A DNA stretch of 64,000 bases from Fagopyrum homotropicum (GCA_033239125.1 BSWB01000001.1:21665501-21729500), one strand, 5' to 3'; shown: positions 8,661 through 20,428, counted from the first letter of the stretch. Program-made: numbers and translations. Notes: generated from the letters alone by a model not told the origin.

Positions 8661-10294
8661 TGATGACATGAATTATGTATCATCATATTCATGCATATTG
8701 TAGCACATTATCTCTATTTACCTTGCATTTAGAGGGATTTTGCATAACTTTTATGTTCTATTAAACCAATTGTCGGAAATAGAGGTCTACACGAGATTTT
8801 GATGAATTGCAGGTAAATAGAGTTGAATTGGAAGCAAAAATGGAGCAAGAGGCATCTAAGGATGTTAAGGAAGCTAAAGAAGTCTTAGAAGGAACACAAA
8901 AGGCTAAGGGATTGCAAAGGAGAAGCATAGAAGACGAACCAAAGGAAGAACACTTTCTGTTGAAGAAAATCGTTCTAATGTACACATAAATCGGACGATT
9001 TTCACACATTGAAATCGAACGGTTTTGTACCAAAATCGACTGGGTCGATTTACTTCACGATTCGGCCAAATGAAAAGACGACATAAAGCCCAATTAATTT
9101 GGGCTAGATGAGAGTTTTGCCAAACGGCCCATTTGCAAGAAACTATAGAAGAGAACCCTACGAACGAAGACGGGGGGGCGGCACCAGATAATCTTTACAC
9201 GTTTTGAAGAAATCAACGATTCTTGGAGAGAGATTGAAGAGCTTTTGCCGGAAAGTCATTCTTGATCTTTGATTGTGAGATTTCTTTGTTCCATTGTCTT
9301 GTTTGTGGTTTATGAACACGAAATTAAGTTGTTGAGAGATATATTGAACAGATTTGACGATTGTTTTACAGATTTAAGAGTTATAGAATTTTTCATTCAA
9401 GATTTGGTTTCTTTGCGATATCTTCTTCAATAATTAATTTGATTCGATTTTGAAAATGGTTGGCTAAAAACCTTGTGATTCTGGGGAGAATAGTTGATGA
9501 TTAAGGCTTAGATGATGATAGACTGAACTCATTCAAACATTAGGATCCTGAGAATTTAGATCTTAGTTTTGCGACAACAAGAAAATCGGGCTGTTCTTGA
9601 GGAAAATCGGCCGATTTTTCTTATGAATAGGGCGATTTATTCCTCTGACGAACTTTAATTGAATTAATCTTTAACTAAAACTAATCCTTGCCTAAATCCC
9701 AATCTTGATTAACCTTTTTACCCTCTAATTGAATGTTCGAATGCAATTCAAACCTGTTTCTACATTTAATGGATTAAAATTGCAAGATTTGGTTAATAAA
9801 GAGACTCAACATCCTTTATTAAGATTTTAGGTGTGCTTTCTATTCATACTTTGGAGAGTCATATCCTGGAGTTTTAGATAGTTAGTTTGAACATAATTCT
9901 TGTCTTTAGATCTTTCTATATTGCAGCCTCAACAACCCTTATAGAGAGAACCTATAGATTAGTTATATAGGTTTCGGAACTTCATCGTACGAATCCTACC
10001 TTTGAACATTTAATCTTGGCAATATAAATTTTGTCCTATACCCGTAGAAGTGTCTTGAATCGAAAGCCTAAATCGGATACTTGAATCCTTGGAATCATTT
10101 CTCTCTTTATTACATCACAAAAGCTTTTATACTTTCGCTAGATAATTGAAATTGGAATCTTTCTCACCAAATCCCTGAGTTCGACTCTGAAATTCTTACC
10201 TTTCTACAGCTGATCCGTACACTGCGGGTTCGCTTTGCTTTTGAGTTCTAGATATAAATATTAAGACTTTGACGCACACCCTTTTGAGCGAACA
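8661..10294 (+). mobile_element. 3' LTR of Athila-type element A
   Basis: 1634 bp, TGATGACA to GCGAACA, a near-identical partner of 2662-4295. It is followed not by a target-site duplication but by the 33-bp A/B junction. Confidence 0.92.
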
Positions 10295-10327
10295 AGTTCT
10301 TCAGGTACGACCGTCTTCTCAAAAACT
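10295..10327. other. 33-bp junction between the facing U5 ends of A and B
   Basis: AAGTT follows A's U5 end and AACTT precedes B's U5 end; both match leader bases next to an LTR. The filler between them, read on the minus strand, contains TTGAGAAGACGGTCGT, which could encode LEKTVV, like the start of the integrase remnant at about 4401. This suggests leader-to-integrase switching on the B side too. Confidence 0.55.
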
Positions 10328-11877
10328 TGTTCGCCCAAAAAGTGCGTGCAATCAAGTTTTAAATTTATAAAACTAGAATAAAAGCAAGCGAACCCGCAGT
10401 GTACGGATCGGCGTAGTTAAGCAAGTATTCCAGAGTATCGAACTGAGGGATTTGGGGGATCAAATTCAGTTAACAAATTATCGAGCAAGTAAAGTATAGA
10501 AGCTTTTGCAAATATTGGGAAAACAGCAATCCTAAAGATCCAGGTATCTAATTGTGGCAATCGATTCAAGATATACTATAGATATAAGGACAGAGTTGAG
10601 GTTTGCAAAGGTATACTAAGGTAAGGTAATGTACGGCGAAGTTCCAAAACCCTATATGTCTAACCCAAAGACTCTCTCTATAAAGGTTGTTGAGGCTGCA
10701 ATATAGAAACGATCTAAGGACAAGAATTGATCTCAAATACCCAAACTTGTAACTCAAGGATCAAAACTAACTAAACCGATTAAGGTTGCGACACTCGAAA
10801 TCGAAGTAGAGGTTGTTGAGGCTTCACTACTACCTAGAAAAGGGCAAACCTAGACTAGATTAAAGCTAATCTTTAACCTTGGATAAAAGTAAAAGCAAAA
10901 TTCGTAAATTGGGGTAAATCACGGCTAGATCTTAAGAATCACGGCCGTGGAAACCTAAGAACAGGCCGTGATTTAGGGTGTCGACGATATTTCTTGCACT
11001 CTCAGGGTCCAATCAAATTACGATCGATCTATCATTATCTAAGCCACAATTATTAACCCTTCACCTTAGAATTGCTAAAGGGTTTTAGCCAATAACCATC
11101 ATCATCAATTCAATAATCAAGTTTAAAGAGAAAATGGACGAAAACCTCAAAAACTCAATGACTATCAAATAACCAATCTCAAATCCAATAACAAATGTTT
11201 GTATTGAATGAATGCAGAAAAAAAAGGAATAGAAATCCTCACAACAATCTTAAGGAACAATGAAGAATGGGGTGTCAATCCGTCTCCAAAGATAAACCCT
11301 AAGATAATCTCGAAGTACACAATCTCCAAAATGTCTCCTTCTCCGAATCTTCCCTGTACGCAATAAAATCTTCAAGCCTCCCTCTCTTTGGGGATCCAAA
11401 TCCTGGGGCTATCACCATTCTCCTTTCAATGTTGAAGGCTGTCGAATATATGTAGGGATCTCTCTAGGGTTTAAAGATAAAACCCTAAATATTTCGGTCC
11501 AAAAGAAGTCGAATCCGCTGGTATCAGAAGATACTGTGGCGCGTCAGACGGTATCAGAGAATACTTTGGGCCGCGTCCGATGGTATCAGAAAATACTTTG
11601 GGCCGCGTCAGATGGTATCAGAAGATACTTTGGCGCGTCCTAAATTCCTTTTATTCTCCTTTTTGTCCCGCTTCAAGGCTTAATCCTTAAATGTGCCATC
11701 TTTGCTCCATAATTCGCCAAATTACCTACAAATGCAATAAAACTCTGTGTAGACCTCTATTCTTACAAAGTAGGTGAATATAACCATAAATGCCATGAAT
11801 GTATGTCTATGCATGCAAAATAAAGGGAAAATCTATATAAATACATGCCTAAAAATAGGTCATAATTCATGTCATCA
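10328..11877 (-). mobile_element. 3' LTR of Athila-type element B
   Basis: 1550 bp. On the minus strand it runs TGATGACATGAATTATG to GGGCGAACA. Its partner is 14885-16434. It shares the family plan with A and C but has its own words: ATCACGGCCGTG at about 10918-10976, and four tandem units at 11517-11640 with the hairpin GTATCAGAAGATAC and GGCGCG. Confidence 0.9.
11517..11640 (-). repeat. Four tandem ~32-bp units with GTATC/GATAC hairpins in B's LTR
   Basis: On the plus strand each unit reads like GGTATCAGAAGATACTTTGG followed by CGCGTC. GTATC and GATAC pair around AGAA. The units recur in the other LTR at 16075-16198. Confidence 0.85.
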
Positions 11878-11880
11878 AAA

Positions 11881-11916
11881 TACCCCATACTTGCCTCTTG
11901 CTTGTCCCCAAGCAAG
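11881..11916 (-). other. Terminal hairpin plus 3' polypurine tract of B
   Basis: Minus strand: CTTGCTTGGGGACAAGCAAG (11897-11916), then AAGTATGGGGTA (11881-11892), next to the 3' LTR end at 11877. Confidence 0.8.
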
Positions 11917-12380
11917 GTTCAAACTTAAAATAAAAGATGATATGGATTATGAATATGCAAAAATAAAGAAAAACCACAATATTTTGGTTGTGCTTCTATT
12001 CATAGATCACTCTCAAATGGTTGCTTCATAGCTAATGAAAATCATCATATGATCAAAAAGAATTATATCATGGAAAGGATAATCACACTTTGAAAGAAAA
12101 TCATAACATGCATCATAACTTGCAATATATCAAAATCAATCATGAGAAATCTAGTTTAGACCACAAAGCCAAACAACATACTCAAAGATCTTAAGGTCTT
12201 TCAAGCAAAGGTCAAGAAACGTGAATAGGTGGAAAACTTATAAAGGAATGTGGTGTATGAATCCGGGAAAAAGGAACAACACAAACTCTTTTTTTTTTAC
12301 TATTTGAACTAACCACCATTGAGAGCTTTGCCCTCCCTTTTCAACACAAAATTCTTTTTCGACTTTACTTTTTGGAAATA

Positions 12381-12549
12381 TGGACAGCGGTGCACAAAAA
12401 CCGAAGCCTAGGAGATTGGCGTTTCTCAATTTCGAGATGCCTCAAACCCTTGATGCACATACCATAATCCGTTAGGAATATCGCTCAATCCGACTTTGGC
12501 AAGACACAAACACCCGGCTATGTGAATGGTGCCGAGTTACTCATCATCA
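12381..12549 (-). other. Conserved noncoding block in the 3' UTR of B
   Basis: Reverse complement of the block at 8009-8176 (A) and 41913-42080 (C), including the paired halves of the TGCATCAAGGGTTTGAGGCA hairpin and the CCTAGGCTTCGGTT tail. Confidence 0.75.
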
Positions 12550-13030
12550 AGATTGACTTCCCCAAACCTACAATTTTCTATACTTGTGAATGCAAGCATT
12601 TGCTTTCATGGCCCTCCCACATCAAACATGCTAAAACTCAACTCTTCCTAGTTCCCGGATAGGTAGGGAAGGCAATTATTTTATTGAGGGGCTAAATGAA
12701 TAAGGAAAGAAGCAAGAAAAATCGAGGTGCCTTAATCATATCAATAAGAAGTGTAAGAACTTATCATGCGGTTTCAACCTTCAACACTCAACATGATTTA
12801 GAATGAAAGCAAATTATAAAACATGCATGAAATTCTAACAAAGTATTCAAATCCCACATATGTTATAAATCAATTCAAGCATATCAAAATCATCATAGCT
12901 ATTCCACAAAACAAATGTTATCATAGAGATCATATCCATCCTAGAAGCACAAAATTTTCAAAAATTTCCAAAATTTTCAAATCATATGATGCAAGACATA
13001 AAACATGCAAATGGTATTGCAAATACCTCC

Positions 13031-13065
13031 ACCCCATACTTAAAACTCACATTGTCCCCAATGTG
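13031..13065 (-). other. Internal hairpin plus polypurine tract of B
   Basis: Minus strand: CACATTGGGGACAATGTG (13048-13065), then AAGTATGGGGT (13031-13041), as in A. Confidence 0.75.
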
Positions 13066-13245
13066 AAGAAAAGAAAAGGAAGAAAAGCATACTCACAATG
13101 TAAGATGACGAATCAGGCATGACGAATCATTCATTGAGTGGTGATGGTGGGAGTCTATATAAGCTCAATAGGGAACTCTGGATATTCCAATCGGTGTCGA
13201 AGAATGAAGAAGGGGAACGTCTTTTGGCCGAACAAAAATTTTCCG

Positions 13246-13283
13246 AAAAAAAAAAAAAAATTTTTTTTTTTTTTTTTTTTTTT
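13246..13283. repeat. A15/T23 homopolymer pair
   Basis: Fifteen A directly followed by twenty-three T, a self-complementary 38-bp run inside B. Short frames that cross it are artefacts. Confidence 0.95.
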
Positions 13284-13636
13284 GAAAAAAATCGACCGAT
13301 TTTTCCAAAAATCGGCCGAGTTTTCTGCCCGATTTTTTCGTCGGGGGTCGATCTCTGGGTCGATTTTTCTTTCTGTTGTCAAAAATCGACCTGTTCTGAA
13401 GCCTAAATCGACCGATCTTCTTTTGGGTAGTCGATTTCTTGCCTTTTGTTCCTTGAAAACGTCCTTAGGCACATTTTATATTGCCTTTTTCCATCAATTC
13501 CTCAAGATTATACCTAGTTCCTGCGATCCATGACACAAACAAACCGAGAGCGCATCGAGAAGAAAAAAACAAAGCAAAAACAAAACAAACAAGCTAACTA
13601 TCCTAAGAAAAAGAAAAGGGAAAAAGATGCATTACC

Positions 13637-13660
13637 TTGGGTTGCCTCCCAAGAAGCGCT
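13637..13660 (-). other. Conserved post-pol hairpin block of B
   Basis: Minus strand GCGCTTCTTGGGAGGCAACC plus flanks, just downstream of the fused gag/pol remnant. It matches A (4997-5020) and C (38758-38781). Confidence 0.75.
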
Positions 13661-13700
13661 TGGTTTAACGTCGCTAGCTGGACCTATCTCCATAGATGAC

Positions 13701-14759
13701 TCAATGTACCTTGAACATCTTGGATTTCTCATCAAACTCATCATATAAGTCTGCAAAAAAGGTTCCGGTTCCTAATTTTACCGCTAAGTGGTAATATCTC
13801 CCACGTACAAGCTTGTACGATTTGATTCTCACCGGGGTTCTCCTAGCTTTCCTATGCTCTAATGGGACATTATTCAGCCTTGCGTCCCATCCTTTCCTGG
13901 ATCGAGAACTCAGTTTCTCAAGAATCCTCCTAGCTTCCCCATTTCCAGATTGGGGATGATGTATGGTGTTCGTCATGTGAATGACCCCATACTTGAACAA
14001 AAGACACTTCATCGCCTTAACGGTGAAGTGCTTGCTAACTCTACTCCTTGTAGTCCAAGGAGCATCTTCTTCCAGCAGTTTTAATGGAGGTTTCATCTTC
14101 ACCTTAGGAGGTTCTTTTGGAAGAGACCTCCAACTCTCCAGCGCATTCCTGAAAAAATTAGAAATTTTAATAGGAATTTCAAAAGAAGTAAGAGAATGTA
14201 CCTTGTAAAGTTCATCAAGGCTTGGGACAAGTTTCATGTTGGGATGGTGATCCACACAAGAAATATCTCCCAACTCAGCTGGATCCTCTTCAACCTTGAC
14301 CACAGTTTCAGTAATTTGGTCAAGGTTCTCCACTTCTTCCTCTTCTTCAATGAGGACATCAAGAGGGGTTTCAAGCTCAATAGGAAGAAGGCTTAAAACT
14401 TGGAATTCTTCCTCGCAAGATAAATGATTTTCCAAGGATTTTTGAGCTTCAAAAATAGCCTTCATTTTGTCTTCCATCTTGTCCAACACTTTTAACATCT
14501 TTTCCAGCATCGTCTGTGTCCCATCCTCGGATGGTTGTTGTGGAGGCTGCACTTGAGGAGGTTGCTTATAAAAGTTATGAGGGGGATTGAGCTCATCCCA
14601 ATAGGCAAGCTCATCCTCAATAACTTCATCTCTTTCTCTTTCATTGTCGAACCAATGAAAGGCGTATTTCTTTTCTAAATATTCATAATGGTCCGCCCTA
14701 GCACCTTGCCATGCAAACCAGGCTGGATCAAATGCAGGTTCATAGCTACATGCAGCCAT
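13701..14759 (-). pseudogene. Fused gag-like/integrase remnant of B (352 aa open frame)
   Basis: The open frame starts about 100 bp after B's primer site. The first 150 or so residues are acidic with a probable coiled coil (EKMLKVLDKMEDKMKAIFEA); I suspect an N-terminal gag region but cannot prove it. The last 120 residues contain degraded integrase landmarks (ARRILEKL, SRKGWDARL, YHLAVKLGT) matching ILEKTV, RKDW and CHLPVEL in A. Everything between, including protease, RT, RNase H and the integrase active site, is deleted with the frame kept open. B is non-autonomous. Whether this protein is made is unknown. Confidence 0.65.
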
Positions 14760-14845
14760 TGGTGAACCTGAAAACTCAAAAACTCATACCGAAAAGATTA
14801 TAAGCAAAAACAAAAGCTCCCAAGCCAGACAACCGAAAACCGAAA

Positions 14846-14859
14846 TTGGTCTAGACCAA
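14846..14859. other. Palindrome beside B's primer site
   Basis: TTGGTCTAGACCAA is perfectly self-complementary and lies just downstream of the primer site on the minus strand. C has GGTCTAGACC at 34111-34120 at the equivalent place. Confidence 0.8.
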
Positions 14860-14860
14860 A

Positions 14861-14878
14861 TCCCAAGCAACGGCGCCA
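14861..14878 (-). other. Primer-binding site of B
   Basis: Minus strand TGGCGCCGTTGCTTGGGA, matching the 3' end of tRNA-Asp for about twelve bases and then diverging. It lies six bases from the U5 end of the 5' LTR at 14885. Confidence 0.85.
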
Positions 14879-14884
14879 AAAACT

Positions 14885-16434
14885 TGTTCGCCCCTAAATG
14901 TGCGTGCAATCAAGTTTTAAATTTATAAAACTAGAATAAAAGCAAGCGAACCCGCAGTGTACGGATTGGCGTAGTTAAGCAAGTATTCCAGAGTATCGAA
15001 CTTAGGGATTTGGGGGATCAAATTCAGTTAACAAATTATCGAGCAAGTAAAGTATAGAAGCTTTTGCAAATATTGGGAAAACAGCAATCCTAAAGATCCA
15101 GGTATCTAATTGTGGCAATCGATTCAAGATATACTATAGATATAAGGACAGAGTTGAGGTTTGCAAAGGTATACTAAGGTAAGGTAATGTACGGCGAAGT
15201 TCCAAAACCCTATATGTCTAACCCAAAGACTCTCTCTATAAAGGTTGTTGAGGCTGCAATATAGAAACGATCTAAGGACAAGAATTGATCTCAAATACCC
15301 AAACTTGTAACTCAAGGATCAAAACTAACTAAACCGATTAAGGTTGCGACACTCGAAATCGAAGTAGAGGTTGTTGAGGCTTCACTACTACCTAGAAAAG
15401 GGCAAACCTAGACTAGATTAAAGCTAATCTTTAACCTTGGATAAAAGTAAAAGCAAAATTCGTAAATTGGGGTAAATCACGGCTAGATCTTAAGAATCAC
15501 GGCCGTGGAAACCTAAGAACATGCCGTGATTTAGGGTGTCGACGATATTTCTTGCACTCTCAGGGTCCAATTAAATTACGATCGATCTATCATTATCTAA
15601 GCCACAATTATTAACCCTTCACCTTAGAATTGCTAAAGGGTTTTAGCCAATAACCATCATCATCAATTCAATAATCAAGTTTAAAGAGAAAATGGACGAA
15701 AACCTCAAAAACTCAATGACTATCAAATAACCAATCTCAAATCCAATAACAAATGTTTGTATTGAATGAATGCAGAAAAAAAAGGAATAGAAATCCTCAC
15801 AACAATCTTAAGGAACAATGAAGAATGGGGTGTCAATCCGTCTCCAAAGATAAACCCTAAGATAATCTCGAAGTACACAATCTCCAAAATGTCTCCTTCT
15901 CCGAATCTTCCCTGTACGCAATAAAATCTTCAAGCCTCCCTCTCTTTGGGGATCCAAATCCTGGGGCTATCACCGTTCTCCTTTCAATGTTGAAGGCTGT
16001 CGAATATATGTAGGGATCTCTCTAGGGTTTAAAGATAAAACCCTAAATATTTCGGTCCAAAAGAAGTCGAATCCGCTGGTATCAGAAGATATTGTGGCGC
16101 GTCAGACGGTATGAGAGAATACTTTGGGCCGCGTCCGATGGTATCAGAAAATACTTTGGGCCGCGTCAGATGGTATCAGAAGATACTTTGGCGCATCCTA
16201 AATTCCTTTTATTCTCCTTTTTGTCCCGCTTCAAGGCTTAATCCTTAAATGTGCCATCTTTGCTCCATAATTCGCCAAATTACCTACAAATGCAATAAAA
16301 CTCTGTGTAGACCTCTATTCTTACAAAGTAGGTGAATATAACCATAAATGCCATGAATGTATGTCTATGCATGCAAAATAAAGGGAAAATCTATATAAAT
16401 ACATGCCTAAAAATAGGTCATAATTATGTCATCA
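14885..16434 (-). mobile_element. 5' LTR of Athila-type element B
   Basis: 1550 bp, near-identical to 10328-11877. Its U3 end (ATGTCATCA on the plus strand) is directly followed by TCTAT, the duplication shared with the left end of A. Confidence 0.9.
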
Positions 16435-16699
16435 TCTATACGTATTCTTATTATATATAGTAGTAGCATATGGAGTTGTGGGACCTAATAGAAAAGATGA
16501 TTGTTTGATATCATCGCCCTTGGACGACGTTGGTTAGCATACGATAGTGTATATACGAGGACGAATATACTCAAGTATCGAGTTGAGAGCTACGTTCGGG
16601 CAAACACCTTGGAGTTCTTGTACTCCTTAAAGAGGATGTCGAAGAGGAGGATTAGAGATGAGGTAAATGAAGGACGAACCAGTGGAGGGGAAAATTTTA

Positions 16700-16711
16700 T
16701 AAAAAAAAAAA

Positions 16712-16742
<31 letters not shown>

Positions 16743-16744
16743 TA

Positions 16745-16781
<37 letters not shown>

Positions 16782-16812
16782 TAAATAATAATAATAATAA
16801 TAATAATAATTA
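16700..16812. repeat. (AAT)n microsatellite
   Basis: A13 followed by an interrupted AAT array within D. The isoleucine-rich reverse frame across it is an artefact. Confidence 0.95.
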
Positions 16813-19800
16813 TAAAAAATATCCGAGATGACTTAAGAGAAATCGAGATGGAAGCAATACAAGTAAAGGGAGCAACATTAAAAGTGTAGAAGTGGTTCCA
16901 AAGAAGCCATGATTGAACGACAACAAGACCAATAGTGAGAACGAACTTAAATTCTCCCAGAAGACGCGTGGACAACTAAAGATGTGAATCGAGGAGGGGA
17001 TGGATATATTCTAGCAAGGTTAAGGTGGTGTTCAATTAAGATGCGAAACTTTCCTTAGACGTTTCTAAGCATTGGAGTTAAGATGAGAGAAGTGAACGAA
17101 ACATCTGAGAATGATTTAAAATATCGTAAGTTAAGCTTACGAGGTACCAAAAAGTAAAGTTACAACATTACTACCATTATGAGAAGAAGGACATAGTGGG
17201 GATTCACTTGGAGTTGACCGATTTCCATTATGATGATAAGACTCAGAAACGCCAAGAAGGAGGAAGTGGGTATAAACGATGACCCCAAGAAGATGAAAGA
17301 CGAAACGAAGAGCTTTGATCGAGAGACTTAAGATACCAACCAAGAGGAACGCGAGTGGATGCTAGCTAGGGCTGTAATATTTGGGAAGGTGTACTTGAAA
17401 GACATCAAGGAAGAATGGTTAAGCATATGAAGGGAGTTGTACGAACCAACAAGGCCAAGAAGATATAGTTACCTTATAAAGAAAAGGAAGCATGGAATGA
17501 AGAATGAGCTAACGGAGTTAAGGTAAGGTACCCCAAGGAGGGTATCCTTCAGGAGCATAGTAGCATGGAAGTATGGTAGGAGGGTAAGTCGTTAACCTTG
17601 GAGAGGGACACCAATGAGTTAATCGGTGACCACCGAGAATGCGTAGGTGCGGGTTGTATACTGGTGATTGTAGGTGGGGAGAGTAGCCTAGGAGATGGGA
17701 TAATGAAGAGGGGTAACAAGGACGTGGAATATTCGTGGTGGTTGAATGTCGGCAATTAGGGGTATATCCAGGGAAGTGCAAATCTCTTACTCATGTAGCA
17801 AATTATCGATTTCAGCAAGTGATAGTAACGTACCGTGTGGAGAGGGATTGTAACGAACTGGTGCGACTTTCTTAGATCATGGGATCGGCATAGGGGGAAA
17901 CGACACGGATAAGAACTGTTAAGGTTTGATAAGAGTTAAGGGGATAGAGGAGCGAGAGGAAGGGAGGCTTTTCTATAGTTGATATACGTAAATGGAAATA
18001 CATAAATAGGATGCATGATTGTTTGTGGTAATGAAATGAAGGGTATGTTTTCGTGGGCAAAAGATGAGATAGATGTTTCAAACACACATGGAAGAGGCAC
18101 GGTGGTTATGGCGTGAAAGGGAGGACCTAGATTAGGGCAACGCTGCAAGCTTAGAGTTTATGATTTTAGTACCTGAAGATGTAATGAATTTGATATTTCA
18201 GTGGTTTTGGATAAGAATTTCTTCTAGCGTTCTCCACGGAGCATACTAGTATGGTTGTGAAGATTGTTCATGAAATACCAAGAGATGCATAAGGTGACCA
18301 ACAAGAGTAAGAGATACCAAAGTTTTGAAGTTTGATGTCGACATGTGATGTACGAGAAGTATATGAAAGATTGAGGTTAGAACCTCTAGGGTCGGAATGA
18401 CGTTACATAAGGAAAATGAAGTGTAAATTTCTACGCTTACTTGAAGAGGGAAAGTCTATTGTAAAGTTTATGTAGAATACGGGAAGCTCCTCCCATATGT
18501 TGGGAGGTCAGAAGAAGCGAAGAATTTGTATCGGTTTGTCTTAAGGCGTGGTTAAGACCTTTGTGACGGAACACATGCGAGAGATCAAGAGATGTTGTCC
18601 CTTTCTTTTAAAAGTGAAAAGAGGGATGAAGCTGGATTATTGCTTAACCAACGCTTCAAGAGTCGAAAGACTTTAGCAATTTCCACGAGTTCAGGAGGTG
18701 AAGGAAGTGTATGAGAAAGACGATCGACCTTGTAGCAGAAGATGGAGCAATACATGTGCTTGAAGGACATCACCCCAACAGATCGGGGTAGATCATTAGT
18801 ACCATGACCACCGGTCAAGTGCGAAGATAAGATTGTGTCGGTAATTATGTTATGTGATGGGAGGAGAAAAGACGGAACTCGAGATATCACGAAGTCCAGA
18901 ACGTAAGAATGAGTATTTTGCCACTACGGACAAGCTTGAATCAATTCCGATATCTAAGGCGCCGTATGGAATGACACTTATGAAGAGTCATGAGTTGGAG
19001 AAGCAAGTGAAGGAGCAATTGTAAGAACTTATTGATAAGATTTCATTAGAATTAGTGAAATGTTATAGAGAACTCCGAATGTTATCTTGAATTTTTGATT
19101 TGAAGTTCATATTGGAGTATATCTTAAACTCTTGGTTTGAAGTTTCTATGGAGAACACCAGTTTGCGAAAATAAAGGAGGTAATCTCCGTTTGTACATCG
19201 ATTACAGTGAGCCGAGCGGGATAACCATGAAGAACCAAGTATCCCTCACCACGGATAGGGGATCTACTCGACCGGTTGCAAGGGTCGGTAACATCTTCTA
19301 AGAATGATTTAAGGTCTGATTGCCGCCTATTGAGAATTCGAGACTCGGATATTGCAAATACGGCATCCCGGACATCTATGGTCACTACGTGTTTTAATGA
19401 TCCCATATGGGCTTACTAATGCCTAGATAAGATATTTGGATCTACTCGGAAAGAAGAGGAAAAGTGGTATGACAAGTTGTCTCGGGATGGCAACCCCTGA
19501 AGGACGTGGAAGAAGTTACAAGTTTCTTTGGATGTGCTGGTCTTTCCCGGATTTCTGGAGAGATTCTCCAAGTGACACCATCCATGAAACCGACTCCGGA
19601 CGGCAACGAAGTTGAAGCGAGACGGAATGGTCAACGGAGTTGATGAGTGCTAGGAAGGGATTCATCGGTGCAATTAATATGGAATTGCCTCGAAGAAGGA
19701 TAAGTTTGAAGTGTACAAGCGATTCACCAAGACAAGGTCTTGATTGAGTATTAGAGAACGGTGTAAGAGTAATAGCATACGTGTCTCGTTAGTAGAAGCG

Positions 19801-20420
19801 GTGGGAAGTAAGTACTTCCTTCATTACTTAGAACTCGCAACAATAATTGAGGAAACGTAGCATCAAGTTTGGTCTGACAAGAACCAAAGCCAATAGTGTG
19901 TATTGGAAGTTCGATATTCTTTTCTAGAGACAAGCAAAGAGTTACATAATAGAAGTGATGTATTGAGGAAGACCCGAAGAAGAAGTTGAGTTTTTGATAT
20001 AACGGACCTTTTGAGATCTTAGAGCGAGTTGGGAAAGTGTTTTACCGGTTGACGTGACCGCCGAGAGTAGAAGGTCTTCACCCAGTATTTCATGAGTATC
20101 ACTTGACGGAATACATACATGACCCGAGACCTATGATAATATCTTTGGTTAAGTTTTTATGTTGAGCTAGTGGCATCGATAGGGTCGACGGGTCAGGCCT
20201 AGTTCTTTCCTTAGTTGAGTTATGTGCATGTGTGATGGTATGTGTAGTTGTGTCGTATACGGGATTGTGTTATATGCCCTGATATATCTTACGGTGGTAG
20301 TTTGAGTAGATTGTATGTATAGACTAGAAGGTTTAAGCGTTCTTAGTTTGAGAGTTCATACTTCGGCCTTAGGGACCGAGAACTTCGACGCATAGCAAGT
20401 TTCGGGACGAAACTTGTTTT

Positions 20421-20428
20421 TAGGGGGA
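20421..20428 (+). other. 3' polypurine tract of D
   Basis: TAGGGGGA a few bases before the 3' LTR start at 20434, preceded by GTTTCGGGACGAAACTTG, a self-complementary stretch also present next to F's tract. Confidence 0.75.

Larger units (their letters stand above)
11917..13636 (-). mobile_element. 3' untranslated and ORF3-less region of B
   Basis: Read on the minus strand this runs from the post-pol block to the 3' tract. It holds A-type words at 13284-13440, the internal hairpin module at 13031-13065 and the conserved noncoding block at 12381-12549. ORF3 is missing: the spacer runs almost directly into the internal hairpin. I see no gene here; the short frames are low-complexity. Confidence 0.7.
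2662..16434. mobile_element. A/B composite: two Athila-type elements joined in inverted orientation
   Basis: Layout: LTR(A, +), internal A, LTR(A, +), 33-bp junction, LTR(B, -), internal B (-), LTR(B, -). The two outer ends are both U3 ends (TGATGACAT at the left, ATGTCATCA at the right) and are flanked by TCTAT on both sides. The inner ends are both U5 ends (GCGAACA and TGTTCGC) facing each other across 33 bp. There is no duplication of the junction flanks, so neither A nor B shows a target-site duplication of its own. I infer integration of one inverted heterodimeric DNA, or a later rearrangement that mimics it. Confidence 0.75.

Noticed and set aside
11517..11640. CRISPR-like regular repeats
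   Set aside because: Only four contiguous units without spacers, inside a plant LTR and present in both LTRs.
2662..16434. A and B as two independent ordinary insertions
   Set aside because: Neither has matching 5-bp flanks of its own; only the pair is flanked by TCTAT. Kept as an alternative if the junction is misassembled.
16697..16975. Isoleucine-rich reverse frame
   Set aside because: Translation of an AAT microsatellite.
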